Below are positions 9,592-18,670 of a stretch of DNA of 64,000 nt, one piece after another. Source of the DNA: Paenarthrobacter sp. DKR-5 (lineage in GTDB: Bacteria; Actinomycetota; Actinomycetes; Actinomycetales; Micrococcaceae); assembly GCF_018531425.1 (NCBI RefSeq), contig NZ_JAHBOI010000007.1:1-64000 (forward strand), read 5' to 3'. Under the pieces are notes generated by a model. It saw only the letters and a list, made by a program, of their open reading frames with translations, was not told the DNA's origin and made no database searches. Position numbers and translations under genes: made by a program. Numbering within the stretch: the stretch's first letter is position 1; each line of letters opens with the position of its first letter.

Positions 9592-10779
9592 ATGGCCAAG
9601 GTTTTGCTTGTCCTCTACCCGGATCCCGTGAACGGCTACCCCGTTTTCCCGAAGGACTATGCGCGGGACACTGTGCCCGCGTTGACCGATTACCCCAACG
9701 GCCAGACCCTCCCCACGCCGGAGGCCATCGACTTCACTCCGGGCGAGCTGCTCGGGTCGGTTTCCGGCGAGCTGGGCCTGCGCAGCTATCTTGAGGCTGC
9801 CGGACATGAGCTGGTTGTCATCAGCGACAAGGACGGTGTGGATTCGGATTTCGACCGTGAGCTGGTCGACGCCGACGTCATCATCTCCCAGCCGTTCTGG
9901 CCCGCCTACCTCACCCCGGAGCGCATCGAGAAGGCCAAAAACCTCAAAATCGCCATCACCGCCGGCATCGGCAGCGACCACGTGGACCTCAACGCGGCCA
10001 ACGAACACGGCATTACGGTCGCGGAGGTCACCTACTCCAACAGCCTCGCGGTTGCCGAGCACACGGTCATGCAGGTGCTGGTCCTGGTGCGCGACTTCGT
10101 GCGCCAGCACCGGATCGCGGTGGAGGGCGGCTGGAACATCGCCGACGCGGTGGAGCGTTCCTATGACCTTGAGGGCATGGATGTGGGCATTTTCGCTGCC
10201 GGCCGCATCGGCCGTGCCGTGATCGAGCGCCTGGCTCCGTTCGGCGTGCACCTGCACTACACGGATCGTTTCCGTCTGCCCGCGGAGTACGAGGAAAAGT
10301 ACAACCTGGTGTTCCACGAGAACATCCAGGAACTCGTCAAGAACATCGACGTCCTCACGGTGCACGCACCGCTGACGGAGGAAACGGCTGGACTGCTGGA
10401 CGGCGAGCTGCTGTCCACCATGCGCCGCGGCGCGTATATCGTCAACCCGGCCCGAGGTGCGATCGCCGATCGTGACGCGATCGTCCGCGCCCTGGAGTCC
10501 GGCCAGCTGGCCGGGTACGCCGGCGACGTGTGGGCGCCCCAGCCCGCCCCTGCCGATCACCCGTGGCGCTCCATGCCGAACAACGCGATGACCACGCACA
10601 CCTCCGGCACGTCCCTTCCCGCGCAGGCCAAGTACGCTGCCGGCACGCGCGAGATCCTCGAGGACTTCTTCTCGGGACGTCCCCTCCGCCCGGAGTACCT
10701 GATCGTCGAAGGCGGCGCCTACGCCGGCACCGGAGCGCATTCCTACGCCAAGCAGGCGGAGCCGGCCGAAGCGCAGTAA
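9592..10779 (+). CDS. fdh: NAD-dependent formate dehydrogenase
   Basis: A soluble, metal-free D-2-hydroxyacid-dehydrogenase-type FDH that oxidises formate to CO2 with NAD+. At 395 residues it matches the bacterial enzyme typified by Pseudomonas sp. 101, and similarity is continuous from the MAKVLLVLYPDPV start to the GTGAHSYAKQ end. Visible active-site features include the formate-site PFW, GIGSDH, TYSNS, the Rossmann glycines in AAGRIGRAV, Arg about 288 in PARGAI, Gln in APQPAP and His about 336 in THTSGT. Asp about 225 in YTDRF, which binds the adenine ribose hydroxyls, predicts NAD+ rather than NADP+ use. A LysR gene follows on the same strand and an HPP protein after that, so the three may form a formate-response unit. 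It could recover energy from formate or supply NADH. Confidence 0.95.
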   Translation: MAKVLLVLYPDPVNGYPVFPKDYARDTVPALTDYPNGQTLPTPEAIDFTPGELLGSVSGELGLRSYLEAAGHELVVISDKDGVDSDFDRELVDADVIISQPFWPAYLTPERIEKAKNLKIAITAGIGSDHVDLNAANEHGITVAEVTYSNSLAVAEHTVMQVLVLVRDFVRQHRIAVEGGWNIADAVERSYDLEGMDVGIFAAGRIGRAVIERLAPFGVHLHYTDRFRLPAEYEEKYNLVFHENIQELVKNIDVLTVHAPLTEETAGLLDGELLSTMRRGAYIVNPARGAIADRDAIVRALESGQLAGYAGDVWAPQPAPADHPWRSMPNNAMTTHTSGTSLPAQAKYAAGTREILEDFFSGRPLRPEYLIVEGGAYAGTGAHSYAKQAEPAEAQ

Positions 10780-10953
10780 ACCCCGCACGCTTCGCGGCCC
10801 GCTCGGCGCGCCCCCGGCGCGTTAGGGTCGATGCGGAAGGCCGCTTGCCGCTCACGGGCGGCGGGCGGCACCGCATCGGCGGCCAGCCGTTCCCGGGCCC
10901 GGACCACACGGTCCCGGGACACGGCGGCGACGCCACTGAACAGACGGGATGTC

Positions 10954-11868
10954 ATGCTCCTGACCCAGCTCGAGTACTTCGTGGCCCTGGCCCGCGAGGC
11001 CCACTTCGGACACGCGGCCGCGGCCTGCTTCGTCTCACCCTCGACACTCTCCGAGGCCGTGCGCAAGCTGGAGGTAGAGCTCGGGGTGCCCCTGGTGCGT
11101 CGAGGGCACGCGTACGAAGGGCTCACACCCGAGGGGGAGCTCGCTTTGATGTGGGCACGGCGTGTCGTGGCGGACCGGACCGCTCTGACCGAGGAGCTCT
11201 CCGCCGCCCGCGGCAAGCTCACCGGCGCCGCGCGGATCGGCACTATTCCTTCCGGGATCGGCGGCGCCACGCACCTGGTGTCCACGCTCACGCAGGCGCA
11301 CCCATTGGTGCGTTCGACGGTGCGGACCGGCCTGAGCAGCGAGGACGTCGTGGCGCGGCTGCGTGCTTTCGAGCTCGATGCCGGGATCATCCACCCCTCC
11401 GCCGCGGACGGCCCGGACCTCGTGGCAGCGCCCCTGGGGGACGCTACCAGCGTCGTGGTCGCCTCGCCGGGACTGTTCGACGAGGCTCTGGGTGCCGTGA
11501 GCGGCCCGATGCTGACTTCCGTGCGGCTGGGGCTGCTGGCCCCGGGAATGCGGGCGCGACAGGTCGCCGATGAAGCGTGGCGAAAGGCCGGCCTGGAACT
11601 GCGGCCCGCCGCTGAGGCGGACTCGATCGAGGCGCTGCTCGGGCTGGTAGGGACCGGAATGTGGGCGGTGGTGGTCCCGGAGTCCTCCGTAGCCATGCGA
11701 CGCCAGGACCCCTCGATCCACGTCCTGCCGCTGGTAGAGCCCGCGATCTCCACCCCGTTGGCCGTGGTGCGTCTGGCCGCCAAACCGCTGCCGGCGCTCA
11801 TGCGCGCACTGGACGACGCCACGCGGGCCGTCGTGGCGCGCCCGCGTCCATCTTCAACACCTTCCTAG
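10954..11868 (+). CDS. LysR-family regulator next to fdh
   Basis: A 304-residue LysR-type transcriptional regulator. The true start is the ATG giving MLLTQLEYFVALAREAHFG; the frame open upstream of it is non-coding. The N-terminal winged helix (residues 1-60) contains the recognition helix region SPSTLSEAVRKLEVELGVPLVRR. The effector domain (about 90-295) has the usual two lobes. Its position 174 bases after formate dehydrogenase suggests control of that gene or of the HPP gene downstream. It is a clear paralogue of the LysR protein at 14.0-14.9 kb; both share the [AS]QLEY.VALARE.HFG N-terminus and the R[GR]G....EGLT..GE wing. Confidence 0.88.
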   Translation: MLLTQLEYFVALAREAHFGHAAAACFVSPSTLSEAVRKLEVELGVPLVRRGHAYEGLTPEGELALMWARRVVADRTALTEELSAARGKLTGAARIGTIPSGIGGATHLVSTLTQAHPLVRSTVRTGLSSEDVVARLRAFELDAGIIHPSAADGPDLVAAPLGDATSVVVASPGLFDEALGAVSGPMLTSVRLGLLAPGMRARQVADEAWRKAGLELRPAAEADSIEALLGLVGTGMWAVVVPESSVAMRRQDPSIHVLPLVEPAISTPLAVVRLAAKPLPALMRALDDATRAVVARPRPSSTPS

Positions 11869-11925
11869 CCGGACCGGGATCGCCCGGGGCCGGCGCCCCA
11901 CCCGCGATCTGAAAGGTCCCGCACC

Positions 11926-12519
11926 ATGTCACAAGTCAATTCCTCACCCCGGCACGCCGGGCCGGGAACAAGCCCGGCCGGCCCGTCCTCCGTCCCCACC
12001 CTGGCCCCGGGTGCGGTATGGGTCCGCACCCGGGCCACCGTCCGTCGCTTCATGACGCCGACGCAGCCGCGCGCACCCTGGCCGGCGATCCTCGTGGCGG
12101 CTTTGGGCGGCGCGCTGACCATCGCCGTACTCTCACTCACCGGGAACGCGACCGGCACCCCCATTCTCATTGCGGCTTTCGGCTCATCCTGCGTCCTGGT
12201 TTTTCTCCTGCCCGACGCCCCGCTCTCGCAGCCCGTCAACGTGGTCGGCGGCCACATGGTCTCGGCCCTCTGCGGGGTCGCCGCGCACGCGTTCCTTCCC
12301 ACCGCGTGGTGGAGCCTGGGCCTGTCCGTGGGAGCGGCCATGGCAGCGATGGCCGCGCTGCGCATCATCCATCCGCCGGCAGGGGGCACCCCGATCGCGA
12401 TCCTGCTGGCACACGAGGGGTGGGGCTACCTGCTAACCCCGGTCCTGGCAGGTTCGCTCATCCTCACGGCGTGCGCCCTGCTGTACCGGGTGCTGCTACG
12501 CGACCGCGCCGCACACTGA
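11926..12519 (+). CDS. HPP family membrane protein
   Basis: The 197-residue protein has a 45-residue hydrophilic lead and four hydrophobic segments beginning PAILVAALGGALTIAVLSL. The family-defining His-Pro-Pro block appears as LRIIHPPAGGTPIAILL between helices three and four. Plant and cyanobacterial HPP proteins have been linked to nitrite transport; here the neighbours concern formate, another small monovalent anion. Transport of formate or a similar anion is an inference only. It follows the LysR gene by 57 bases on the same strand, so cotranscription is plausible. Confidence 0.85.
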   Translation: MSQVNSSPRHAGPGTSPAGPSSVPTLAPGAVWVRTRATVRRFMTPTQPRAPWPAILVAALGGALTIAVLSLTGNATGTPILIAAFGSSCVLVFLLPDAPLSQPVNVVGGHMVSALCGVAAHAFLPTAWWSLGLSVGAAMAAMAALRIIHPPAGGTPIAILLAHEGWGYLLTPVLAGSLILTACALLYRVLLRDRAAH

Positions 12520-13362
12520 ACGAACTGACAGCACCCCCAAGCCCGCGGTGCGTCCCTCTCCGTCCCCGCGCTGGGCCTGCGGCCCGCGGCCGCGGCCCTT
12601 GCCGGGGGCAGGAGTGGGGGCCCGGGGCGGGGCCCTTTCCCTGCGGTGGTTTGGCGAGTGGGCCGTGTTGGATGGTCGAGCCGGGCGCGGCACTCTCTTC
12701 GGCCCGGCCGCGGGCGGGGGGATTCGAGGCCGTTGGTCCGAGAGAAAATCGGCCGAGGACACGAGGGTGTCGCCGACACCGACGAGAGAACCCCTTTTGT
12801 CATCCGAGCGCCCCTGAGCGGTCCATCACGTACGGTGCGTCCATCAGCTGCTCAAAAGCTCGACAAACCGGGGAAGCCACGCGGAAGCATCCGTCTGGCT
12901 TCCCCGGTTCAAGGGCGGGGACGAAAAACCCCGGCGGAGCCGGGAAGATGGGCGCCGGTCTTCTGCGTAAATCGGCGCCACGGAACCGATCAACCAGGAA
13001 AAAGTGGCGAACCACTGATGCCTGTCGCGTCCACGGGAGTCTGAGGCCCGGGAAGGGGGCCGCACCGGAACTCGATGCCGGAAACCGCGGCTGTCAAAAA
13101 ACCCGAAGCATCGTTGTTGACTTAGCTGTCCTGCACCGTGGTGCTCGTGGCAACCGCCGTTCGGCGGCACAATACTGGCCGGCCCGGAGGCGGAACAACG
13201 GACAGCGTGGCGAGGCCCCGGCTCGGATCTCCCGCCTCCCGGACATCGCCAAAATCGCCCGACCGGTCCCTCATGCACGCTGCCTCGGCGTGTTGCGTGA
13301 GCGAGAGCCCATGGCGTGAGAGTGCGGGTCCGCGCGCCCCGGATGGGTATCGGTCGCGGGTC
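12520..13362. other. Long GC-rich intergenic region
   Basis: Apart from the strong inverted repeat listed separately I see nothing that can be called. Open frames of up to 430 codons cross it on the plus strand, but they are arginine/proline-rich, run through the HPP gene out of frame, and have no ribosome binding sites. Confidence 0.4.
12866..12909. repeat. 13-bp perfect inverted repeat (hairpin)
   Basis: AACCGGGGAAGCC and its exact reverse complement are separated by 18 bases. The stem is stable and lies between genes converging from both sides at a distance. No run of T follows on either strand, so an intrinsic terminator is possible but not typical; an insertion-sequence end or structured RNA are alternatives. 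Confidence 0.5.
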
Positions 13363-13647
13363 TTAGCGGCCTGAGGGCTCCGTGTCCGTGTAGCGCCCGG
13401 GGGGTGTGGAAGCGGGGCGCCGCCCGGCAAGCGCATGGATATCGGTGTAGCTGCCCGGGCGTGCCGCATCCCCGGTTCTACCCCTGGTCAAAACGTCCAC
13501 ATCGGTGTAACGCCCCGGCCTGTAGTTCCCGGTCCCTGCCGTGCGGCGGAGCACGTCGACGTCGGTATACGCGCCCCTCCTGCCGTAGACGGGCCCGGTT
13601 GGGGAAACCGAAAATGTGCTCAAGGAAGCCTCCATTGGATAGGTCAT
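13363..13647 (-). CDS. Small YTD-repeat protein
   Basis: I do not recognise a named family. The chosen ATG (MTYPMEASLS) has GGATGGA upstream and gives 94 residues. From residue 26 the protein consists of four spaced copies of a short motif: GAYTDVDVL, GRYTDVDVL, GSYTDIHAL and GRYTDTEP, separated by 12-14 variable residues rich in Arg, Gly, Thr and Pro. There is no signal peptide, membrane helix or cysteine. Conservation of the motif, but not of the spacers, argues that the frame is translated and selected. The regular Gly-x-Tyr-Thr-Asp spacing suggests a repeated binding or modification site. It is monocistronic as far as can be seen. Confidence 0.6.
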   Translation of the reverse strand: MTYPMEASLSTFSVSPTGPVYGRRGAYTDVDVLRRTAGTGNYRPGRYTDVDVLTRGRTGDAARPGSYTDIHALAGRRPASTPPGRYTDTEPSGR

Positions 13648-14026
13648 GTTTGTAGGTCCATCCGGCAGCACGGGGATGATTGCCCCGATCGCCGTGCGCC
13701 GGACACCCGGGTGTTGCCGGAGCTGTCTTTGGCTGTGCAGGCGACCCGACCGGCTTGCAGGATTTGCCTCGTGCGGTTGTCGCAGCGGCCACTGCGGAAC
13801 ACTTCGTTCCGCAAGCCCGCGAAAGCCATCCCGCTGTTCGGCGAGGGCCGTCAGGGGTGGTCAGCACCCGGCGGCCGGGGCACCGGAGATCGTTGCCATT
13901 CTTTCTCCCGCAGGCCCGCACCCGGCTCCCGTTTCCTACCGGATCTTCTGCACCTGTAATCCACTCTTCACCAGCGCGCGATAGGTATCAAAGAAGGAAA
14001 ACCGATAGTTCGATAGGGGTCGCCTA
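13648..14026. other. Intergenic region, no gene seen
   Basis: The region lies between the YTD-repeat gene and the second LysR gene. It should contain the repeat gene's promoter. No convincing ORF, RNA or repeat was found. Confidence 0.35.
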
Positions 14027-14947
14027 TTAGACCTGTTCAGACGGCAGTTGTTCGAGGAATGTGAGATCGGTCCCACGTGCGACGGCCGTTACCGCCCGCG
14101 CAAGGACTGTTTCGGGCCCCCGCGAGAGGGTCATCAGGCCGACCCGCACGCGCCGTTCCGGCTGAACCAGCGGAAAGGCGCGCACGCCGGGCGGCAGAGC
14201 AAACACATGCAGCCACGCCGCCGGAACGATCGTGGCCCACAGCCCGGCCTTCATCTGGGCCAGGAGCGAAGCGACCGAATCCGTTTCAAGCCGCGGAGCG
14301 GCCCTCAGTCCGATGTCCCGGAACGCTTCATCCACCAGGCGGCGCCCCTGCATCGACCGGTCAAGCAGGCACAGCGGCATAGCCGCCGCGTCCGACCAGG
14401 TAGCGGTAGCCCCTGCGGCGAATCCGCCTTCCCCCGCGGTGAGCAGAACATATTTCTCGAAAAATAGCGGCGTGACCCTGAAGCCCTCCGGCAGCCGGTC
14501 CTCGACATAGGTGATGCCCCCGTCAACCTCGTAGTCCGCCAACAGTCTGAGCACATCATCGGAGCGCAGATCCGAAGCGACATGAACACGGGCCAGGGGA
14601 TGCGCCTCGCAAAACGGGGCGGTCAGGAAGGAAACAGCCGAAGACGCTGTCGGAATCGACCCGATCCGGAGCTGCCCGGTGACGCCGGAGCGCATCTCGC
14701 GGATCTGCTCGGTCATGGCGGTGCGGTCCGCGAGAATGCGGCGCGCCCAAATTACGATCTGTTCACCCTCGGCCGTCAAGCCCTCGAAAGTGTTGCCACG
14801 CCGGATCAAAGGAACATCCAATTCAACTTCAAGTTTCCTGATCCCCTCCGACAGAGCCGGCTGGGAAACCAGGCAGCTCGCAGCCGCCCGCCCGAAATGA
14901 CGCTCGCGCGCCAAGGCAACAATGTACTCAAGCTGACTGAAGATCAT
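14027..14947 (-). CDS. LysR-family regulator (second paralogue)
   Basis: A 306-residue LysR-type regulator starting at the ATG preceded by AGAGG (MIFSQLEYIVALARERHFG); the open frame upstream of this is not part of it. The helix-turn-helix is in AASCLVSQPALSEGIRKLEVE, and the substrate-binding domain starts near residue 90 (GQLRIGSIPTASSA). It shares most conserved positions with the fdh-linked LysR 2 kb to the left, so the two probably arose by duplication and may recognise related operators or ligands. No obvious target gene is adjacent: the sequence next to its start is decayed. Confidence 0.87.
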   Translation of the reverse strand: MIFSQLEYIVALARERHFGRAAASCLVSQPALSEGIRKLEVELDVPLIRRGNTFEGLTAEGEQIVIWARRILADRTAMTEQIREMRSGVTGQLRIGSIPTASSAVSFLTAPFCEAHPLARVHVASDLRSDDVLRLLADYEVDGGITYVEDRLPEGFRVTPLFFEKYVLLTAGEGGFAAGATATWSDAAAMPLCLLDRSMQGRRLVDEAFRDIGLRAAPRLETDSVASLLAQMKAGLWATIVPAAWLHVFALPPGVRAFPLVQPERRVRVGLMTLSRGPETVLARAVTAVARGTDLTFLEQLPSEQV

Positions 14948-15434
14948 GACCTCTGGTCTACCGCACGCAACGGCGGGGTTTCTCGTCACCAAGTAGATCG
15001 GGCCGCTGGGATCGGGTATCTGGTTCCGGTCTTCCCTGTCGGCTTCTATTACTGGATGCTCAGAGGTGGCAGGCAAGCGGCCGAACACATCGGTCTGGCC
15101 CGCTACACGGGCCGCAAGAGGGTCCCACCGTCCGCTCTTCACTCTGTCCGGGATTTCGACAACTTCATGGTCGAAGAAGACGTTCCCGTTGCCGCTGGCT
15201 ACAAACCGAACCCCGCGCCAGCTGCTTACGTGCTGGCCGAAAGGATCAGGTAGAAGAGGCAGTGCAGGGACGGGAAGCGATTCCGCTGACGCTCCGCCGA
15301 GCATGACGGACGGAAGCCTCAGAGACCTCGGCGCCGTGCGGATGACGTCCGCGACCGGGCGCACGGTTGTGGATCCCTTACCGGGCTCTCGATTACGCAG
15401 ACGAAGTCTCGGGGCCACCCCTTGGATGGGAACG
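14948..15434. other. Unassigned sequence, possibly decayed gene
   Basis: Both strands have long open frames. The minus-strand frame includes VRFVASGNGNVFFDHEVVEI, and a plus-strand frame includes IGYLVPVFPVGFYYWML and FDNFMVEEDVPVA. Neither has a start with a ribosome binding site, and I recognise neither. The base composition is closer to real coding DNA than the other spacers, so this may be what remains of the target gene of the neighbouring LysR regulator. Confidence 0.25.
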
Positions 15435-15918
15435 TCAGCAGCTCGGTGGAAGCTCTGCCGCGTACCCGGTGACTGCGCGACGATAGAGGGGAAGGGTCTT
15501 GGCCAGGGCCTGAAGTGCGACACGGAGTGCCTGATCCGGGCGGCCAGCGTCAAAAAGTGCAAGGGCGAGAAAGGCAAAATGTGCGTCCCCGGTCACGTCG
15601 TTTTCTTCCACATGCCCGAGGACTTGAATGGCCGCCTCGAACTCGCCCACATTGCGCAGTGAGCTGGCGAGTTGAATGAGTGCCTGAGGCAGTCTTCTAT
15701 CGTCGAGACCGGCGTCGAGTGCAAGTCGGTACAGGGGAATTGCTTCCGTCTCGCTGCCCAGGAAGTCGTGAACAGAAGCCCACTCATACAGAGCCGCGGC
15801 GTCCCCATCAGGCCGCTCATCAACGAGCGCTTTTCATGCTGCTGAACGTTCCGGCGGGGTCTCCGGCGTCAGCGTGCGCCCAAAACTCCTGCACGCGGCT
15901 TTCCCAGGTGTCCGTCAT
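15435..15918 (-). pseudogene. TPR-repeat protein broken by one frameshift
   Basis: An ATG opens MTDTWESRVQEFWAHADAGD and continues to FSSMK, after which the frame meets TGA TGA. Shifting by one base at a four-A run (plus-strand T-run 15831-15834) restores an unbroken protein: ALVDERPDGDAAALYEWASV, then SETEAIPLYRLALDAGL, SSLRNVGEFEAAIQVLGHVEE and DAGRPDQALRVALQALA to the stop. The restored product is about 160 residues and looks like the small tetratricopeptide proteins common in actinobacteria, with amphipathic helix pairs throughout. The homopolymer position makes either a recent mutation or a sequencing error likely. Function unknown. Confidence 0.75.
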
Positions 15919-16051
15919 GCGCCGATTCTTCCATGACGACATCACCTTCTATGCCCGTAAGCCCAACCCTTACCGGGCCAGACTGAGACGGTCTCCACTG
16001 TTCAGGATGGAGGTCGTGGTCTGGGCCCGAGCGGGTGTCGTAGATCGGTTG

Positions 16052-16918
16052 TCAGCCAAGCTCGGCTCGGCGGCCGGGCTCGGCTCCGTACTCTGACCAC
16101 CCGCCTGCGTAGAGGCGGCCCTGGCCGAGTCCTGCATGCTCGAGAACGAGAAGGTTGTGGCAGGCCGTGACGCCTGAGCCACAGTAGGAGATGACGGCAG
16201 TCGCGTCGTCGATCCCAACTTTCGCAAACGCTCGTCGGACCTCTGCGATCGGGCGCAGGCGTCCATCGGGGGCGAGGTTCCCACGGCACGGGACGTTCAC
16301 TGCGCCGGGGATGTGTCCGGCCTGGGGATCGGTGGGCAGCTGGAGGCTTCCGTCGAAGCGGTCGGCGTTGCGGGCGTCGACGATGATCCCGGCAGCCCCT
16401 GCCGTGACGTCCTCCAGCTGGGCGAGACGGGCCTGAGGCCACGAAGACGGCGTGAAGGTCGCCGGCGTCGGCTTCACGGGCGTCGTCTCCAGCGGTCCCG
16501 TCCACGCGGCAAGACCGCCGTCGAGCAGCGCCGCCCGATGCCCGAAAGCCCGCAGCATCCACACGAGCCGTGCGGCGATGACTCCCCCTGCGTCGTCATA
16601 GGCGATGACGGTCGTGTCGTCGCCGATTCCCAGGGCGGACATTCCATGTGCGAACACTTCAGGGTCGGGAAGCGGGTTCAGCCCGCGTGGTCCCGAATTT
16701 CCCGACAGCCATGCGTCCAGGTCCACGAACACCGCACCAGGAAGATGCCCGCCGTCGTACGCTGCACGGCCCGACGCGCCGTTGAGGTACCAGCGAACAT
16801 CAGCGGTGACAACGTTACTTCGGTGCGCCTTGAGCCACGCGGCATCAACAAAGGGTGGAAGAACTTCTTGGGTTATCCGGCTGCCGTCCATACAGTGCAG
16901 GCTAGATGACGTGTCCAT
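16052..16918 (-). CDS. sseA: 3-mercaptopyruvate/thiosulfate sulfurtransferase
   Basis: A two-domain rhodanese of about 288 residues. Domain 1 (about 22-145) contains ADVRWYL, AYDGGHLPGAVFVDLDAWL and LDGGLAAW. Domain 2 (about 165-280) contains VDARNADRFDG, AGHIPGAVNVP and the catalytic loop YCGSGVTACHNLL with Cys about 246. The CGSGVTA form of the loop is the mercaptopyruvate type; thiosulfate-type enzymes usually have CRKG. It would move sulfane sulfur to thiols or cyanide in the cytosol. Another ATG nine codons later is an equally good start. It is divergent from the pRiA4b-like gene. Confidence 0.88.
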   Translation of the reverse strand: MDTSSSLHCMDGSRITQEVLPPFVDAAWLKAHRSNVVTADVRWYLNGASGRAAYDGGHLPGAVFVDLDAWLSGNSGPRGLNPLPDPEVFAHGMSALGIGDDTTVIAYDDAGGVIAARLVWMLRAFGHRAALLDGGLAAWTGPLETTPVKPTPATFTPSSWPQARLAQLEDVTAGAAGIIVDARNADRFDGSLQLPTDPQAGHIPGAVNVPCRGNLAPDGRLRPIAEVRRAFAKVGIDDATAVISYCGSGVTACHNLLVLEHAGLGQGRLYAGGWSEYGAEPGRRAELG

Positions 16919-17164
16919 ACTTTGAGCAAAAATATCCCACGATGCGGGAGGAAGCGCCGCACCACTGCAGGCGTCCTTTAGCCCCGGGATGCTTAGCGGC
17001 GGCCGGATACGCGGGCGGGAAAGTTGTTTTTGCATGGCTGCGTTTCAAGGCCTGGAGGTTTCGATGGAAAGAGCCGGATCAAGAGACCCTTCATCGGCTT
17101 CGAGCGAAGCGGTGCGGTAAACAGGACTGTGGCACCGCGGTGGTTGGTGCCATACCTTGGGGGT

Positions 17165-18406
17165 ATGGCACGAACCTGGTTATCGGTGACGGTGGAACTG
17201 CTCGGCGGTCGTGGTGAGGAGCTGTGGCCGTGGCCCGGGCGCGTCTTCGCGGTCGGACCGTCGCATACCTTCATGGTTCTCGCTAATGCCATCAACGATG
17301 CCTTCGCTCGATGGGACCGCTCGCACCTGTCAATGTTCACCCTGGCCGACGGCCGGGTAATCACTGACGAGGAGACGGGAGCGGAGATGGCCGGATCGGT
17401 CGGCGGCCCGATCATCGCACCAATCGACATCGCTGCAGCCAAGGTTGTCCGGACGCTGGAGCCGGGGGCTGAGTTTCAATTCACGTTCGACCTTGGTGAC
17501 GCCTGGACTCACCGATGTGTAGTCGGGGAGGTGAAGGTCGACCCGCTGGAGGTATTGGGTATCCGTCCCGATGTCCCTCTGCCGTACTGGGGTTGGGGCA
17601 CCATCCCGGACCAGTACGGGCGCCGATGGGCTACCGACGACGGACAGAGCTGGGCGCCGGGGAAACCGAGCCGACCGCACCCCATGCTGCTGCCCGCGTG
17701 GCCCGGGCAGGTGCAGGTGCCGGCGCTGGACCTGTCCGGGCTGCGTGAAGCCATCGCGGCGGCAGATGCGGCCCGCTTCCTCGCGGTGGTGACCGGATGC
17801 GACGTCGATGATGCTCTGCAGCAGGTGGGAGCCGGCATACCAATGGCGCTGGAGCACAGACGCCAAAAAGCCGAGCCGGTGGCCATGTCGGTCATCAACC
17901 GGCTGACTTGGCGCGGCGGGGCTGGTGACCGGGTCCTGGCAGAGGACCTGCTGGCCGGGCTCCGCCGCGTGCCGCTGACAGGCCAAGTGGTGCCGGTAGA
18001 CCTCGACATGCTCAGCACCGTGCTGGAAGGGGATCCCGACATATCTTCCGGTGGCTACCTCGACCTGCGCACCGGGCAGGTGTACGACGACAGTGCCACT
18101 GACCCGATGATGGTCGGGGAGGAAGCCGCCATCGACGTGGCGGAGGAGCCGGACCGTTGGCTTCGACTCGACCGCACCGGTTCGCGGAACGGTTGGCTGG
18201 ACATGGCGGCCTTCGCCGAACGGCAGCACGATGCGCCCCTCCGAGAGCGCCTGGAGCAGGCGATCGAGGGCAAAGGTGCCTTCTGCCGGTTCCGCGACCT
18301 CGTCCAGGCCGAGAACCTTAGCGAACAGTGGGACGTTTTCTCCACAGACCGACAGATGGGCCGTGCCCGCGAATTCCTCGCTGACAACGGCATCCGCGTG
18401 GGCTGA
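17165..18406 (+). CDS. Plasmid pRiA4b ORF-3-like protein
   Basis: A 413-residue protein starting at the ATG after a GGGGG stretch (MARTWLSVTVELLGG); the frame upstream is non-coding. Residues about 1-150 match the IS1096 TnpR/pRiA4b ORF-3 domain, shown by WPWPGRVFAVGPSHTFMVLANAINDAFARWD and the hallmark FDLGDAWTHRCVV. The C-terminal half carries a second conserved block (DYLDLRTGQVYDDSA-like: GYLDLRTGQVYDD, then WLDMAAFAERQHD) seen in UPF0158-type proteins. The biochemical role is unknown in both families. Such genes are frequent on plasmids and near IS elements, in line with this window. Confidence 0.8.
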   Translation: MARTWLSVTVELLGGRGEELWPWPGRVFAVGPSHTFMVLANAINDAFARWDRSHLSMFTLADGRVITDEETGAEMAGSVGGPIIAPIDIAAAKVVRTLEPGAEFQFTFDLGDAWTHRCVVGEVKVDPLEVLGIRPDVPLPYWGWGTIPDQYGRRWATDDGQSWAPGKPSRPHPMLLPAWPGQVQVPALDLSGLREAIAAADAARFLAVVTGCDVDDALQQVGAGIPMALEHRRQKAEPVAMSVINRLTWRGGAGDRVLAEDLLAGLRRVPLTGQVVPVDLDMLSTVLEGDPDISSGGYLDLRTGQVYDDSATDPMMVGEEAAIDVAEEPDRWLRLDRTGSRNGWLDMAAFAERQHDAPLRERLEQAIEGKGAFCRFRDLVQAENLSEQWDVFSTDRQMGRAREFLADNGIRVG

Positions 18407-18670
18407 CAAACCGGGCTCGGTCAGCGTCGGCACAAGACCGTGCCGCCCGCGTACCCTCAACAACGGTGGAGCGGCTGATTAGACCGATCATAAGGTCAAG
18501 CGGCATTCTGCGATGCGCTCGGTGTCCTACTGCCATGCTCTGAGTGGTCTTGCATGGCAGGTGTTTCGAGATGCAAAGGTTTCGAAACAGCAACTTGGAC
18601 CAGGAAAAGGAATCCGCCCTGTAAGGGAACCGCCTTACAGACAACGGTCAGATCCTCTGGTCACGGGGAA

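Noticed and set aside
12018-13319. A 433-codon plus-strand ORF crossing the HPP gene
   Set aside because: It overlaps HPP out of frame, is Arg/Pro-rich and has no start signal.
14948-15577. N-terminal extension of the second LysR protein
   Set aside because: LysR proteins start with the helix-turn-helix; the ATG with AGAGG gives exactly that, and the extra 210 residues have no domain.
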